Part shown: positions 5,146 to 5,168 of the stretch, in pieces | Layout: every line of letters starts with the position of its first letter | How positions within the stretch are numbered: position 1 is the stretch's first letter | Origin: Phycisphaerales bacterium | GTDB lineage: Bacteria; Planctomycetota; Phycisphaerae; Tepidisphaerales; Tepidisphaeraceae | DNA length: 5,168 bases | Assembly (NCBI GenBank): GCA_028288905.1 | Contig: JAQGHJ010000416.1 | Span: 1-5,168 of the forward strand | Direction: 5' to 3' | The notes under the pieces: model-generated | What the model saw: only the letters and a program-made list of their open reading frames with translations | Databases searched by the model: none | Told to the model about the DNA's origin: nothing | Program-made: the position numbers and the translations under genes

Positions 5146-5158
5146 GGCGCGCGGGTCG
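5130..5158 (+). repeat. bulged GC hairpin with the metF stop codon in its loop
   Basis: CGACC-A-CGCG (5130-5139) pairs with CGCG-GGTCG (5150-5158), giving nine base pairs with one bulged A. The 10-base loop TTCTGAGGCG contains the metF stop TGA (5143-5145). There is no T-run before the window ends. It could be a 3' structure or terminator, but part of the stem is coding sequence and GC-rich DNA yields such pairings by chance. Confidence 0.25.
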
Positions 5159-5168
5159 CGTTGCCCTC

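Overview
This window is strongly GC-rich chromosomal DNA, roughly two thirds G+C by eye, with the third-codon-position GC bias of such genomes. It most resembles a planctomycete, probably from the Gemmata group. This is an inference resting on three things: base composition, weak Shine-Dalgarno sites at most genes, and a small lysine-rich protein at 2305-2544 that looks like a conserved planctomycete hypothetical. I see no rRNA, tRNA, CRISPR array, insertion sequence or phage gene.

Layout. The left part (1-1185, + strand) holds three small membrane-protein genes: the 3' end of a DUF1634 gene (1-239), a small secreted or membrane protein with a CPIC motif (426-731), and a DUF2243 membrane protein (670-1185). 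The last two overlap by 62 bases in different frames, and the DUF2243 gene has the best Shine-Dalgarno site in the window, lying inside the upstream gene. A convergent spacer (1186-1401) follows. Next, on the - strand, is a multi-pass membrane protein (1402-2187) whose C-terminal end resembles a potassium-channel pore without the usual selectivity filter. A small conserved cytoplasmic protein follows on + (2305-2544). The convergent spacer 2545-2828 carries a GC-rich hairpin, a G-quadruplex-type G-run cluster and one arm of a perfect 10-bp inverted repeat that spans the nadA stop codon.

The right part holds two recognisable metabolic genes in divergent orientation. nadA (- strand, 2829-4034) encodes quinolinate synthase of the long type. 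metF (+ strand, 4270-5145) encodes methylenetetrahydrofolate reductase. The 235-base region between them contains a plausible sigma70-type metF promoter whose -10 sits in the spacer of a perfect 7-bp inverted repeat, a reasonable candidate operator.

The genes do not form one pathway. nadA serves NAD biosynthesis and metF supplies 5-methyl-THF for methionine synthesis; they share only a regulatory spacer. The left membrane genes may form a small operon. DUF2243 genes are often found beside cytochrome-oxidase assembly genes (CtaG type) and DUF1634 genes beside TauE/SafE permeases, but neither partner is visible here. I found no clear novel system. The best leads are the overlapping CPIC/DUF2243 pair, the degenerate channel-like membrane protein, and the metF promoter/inverted repeat.
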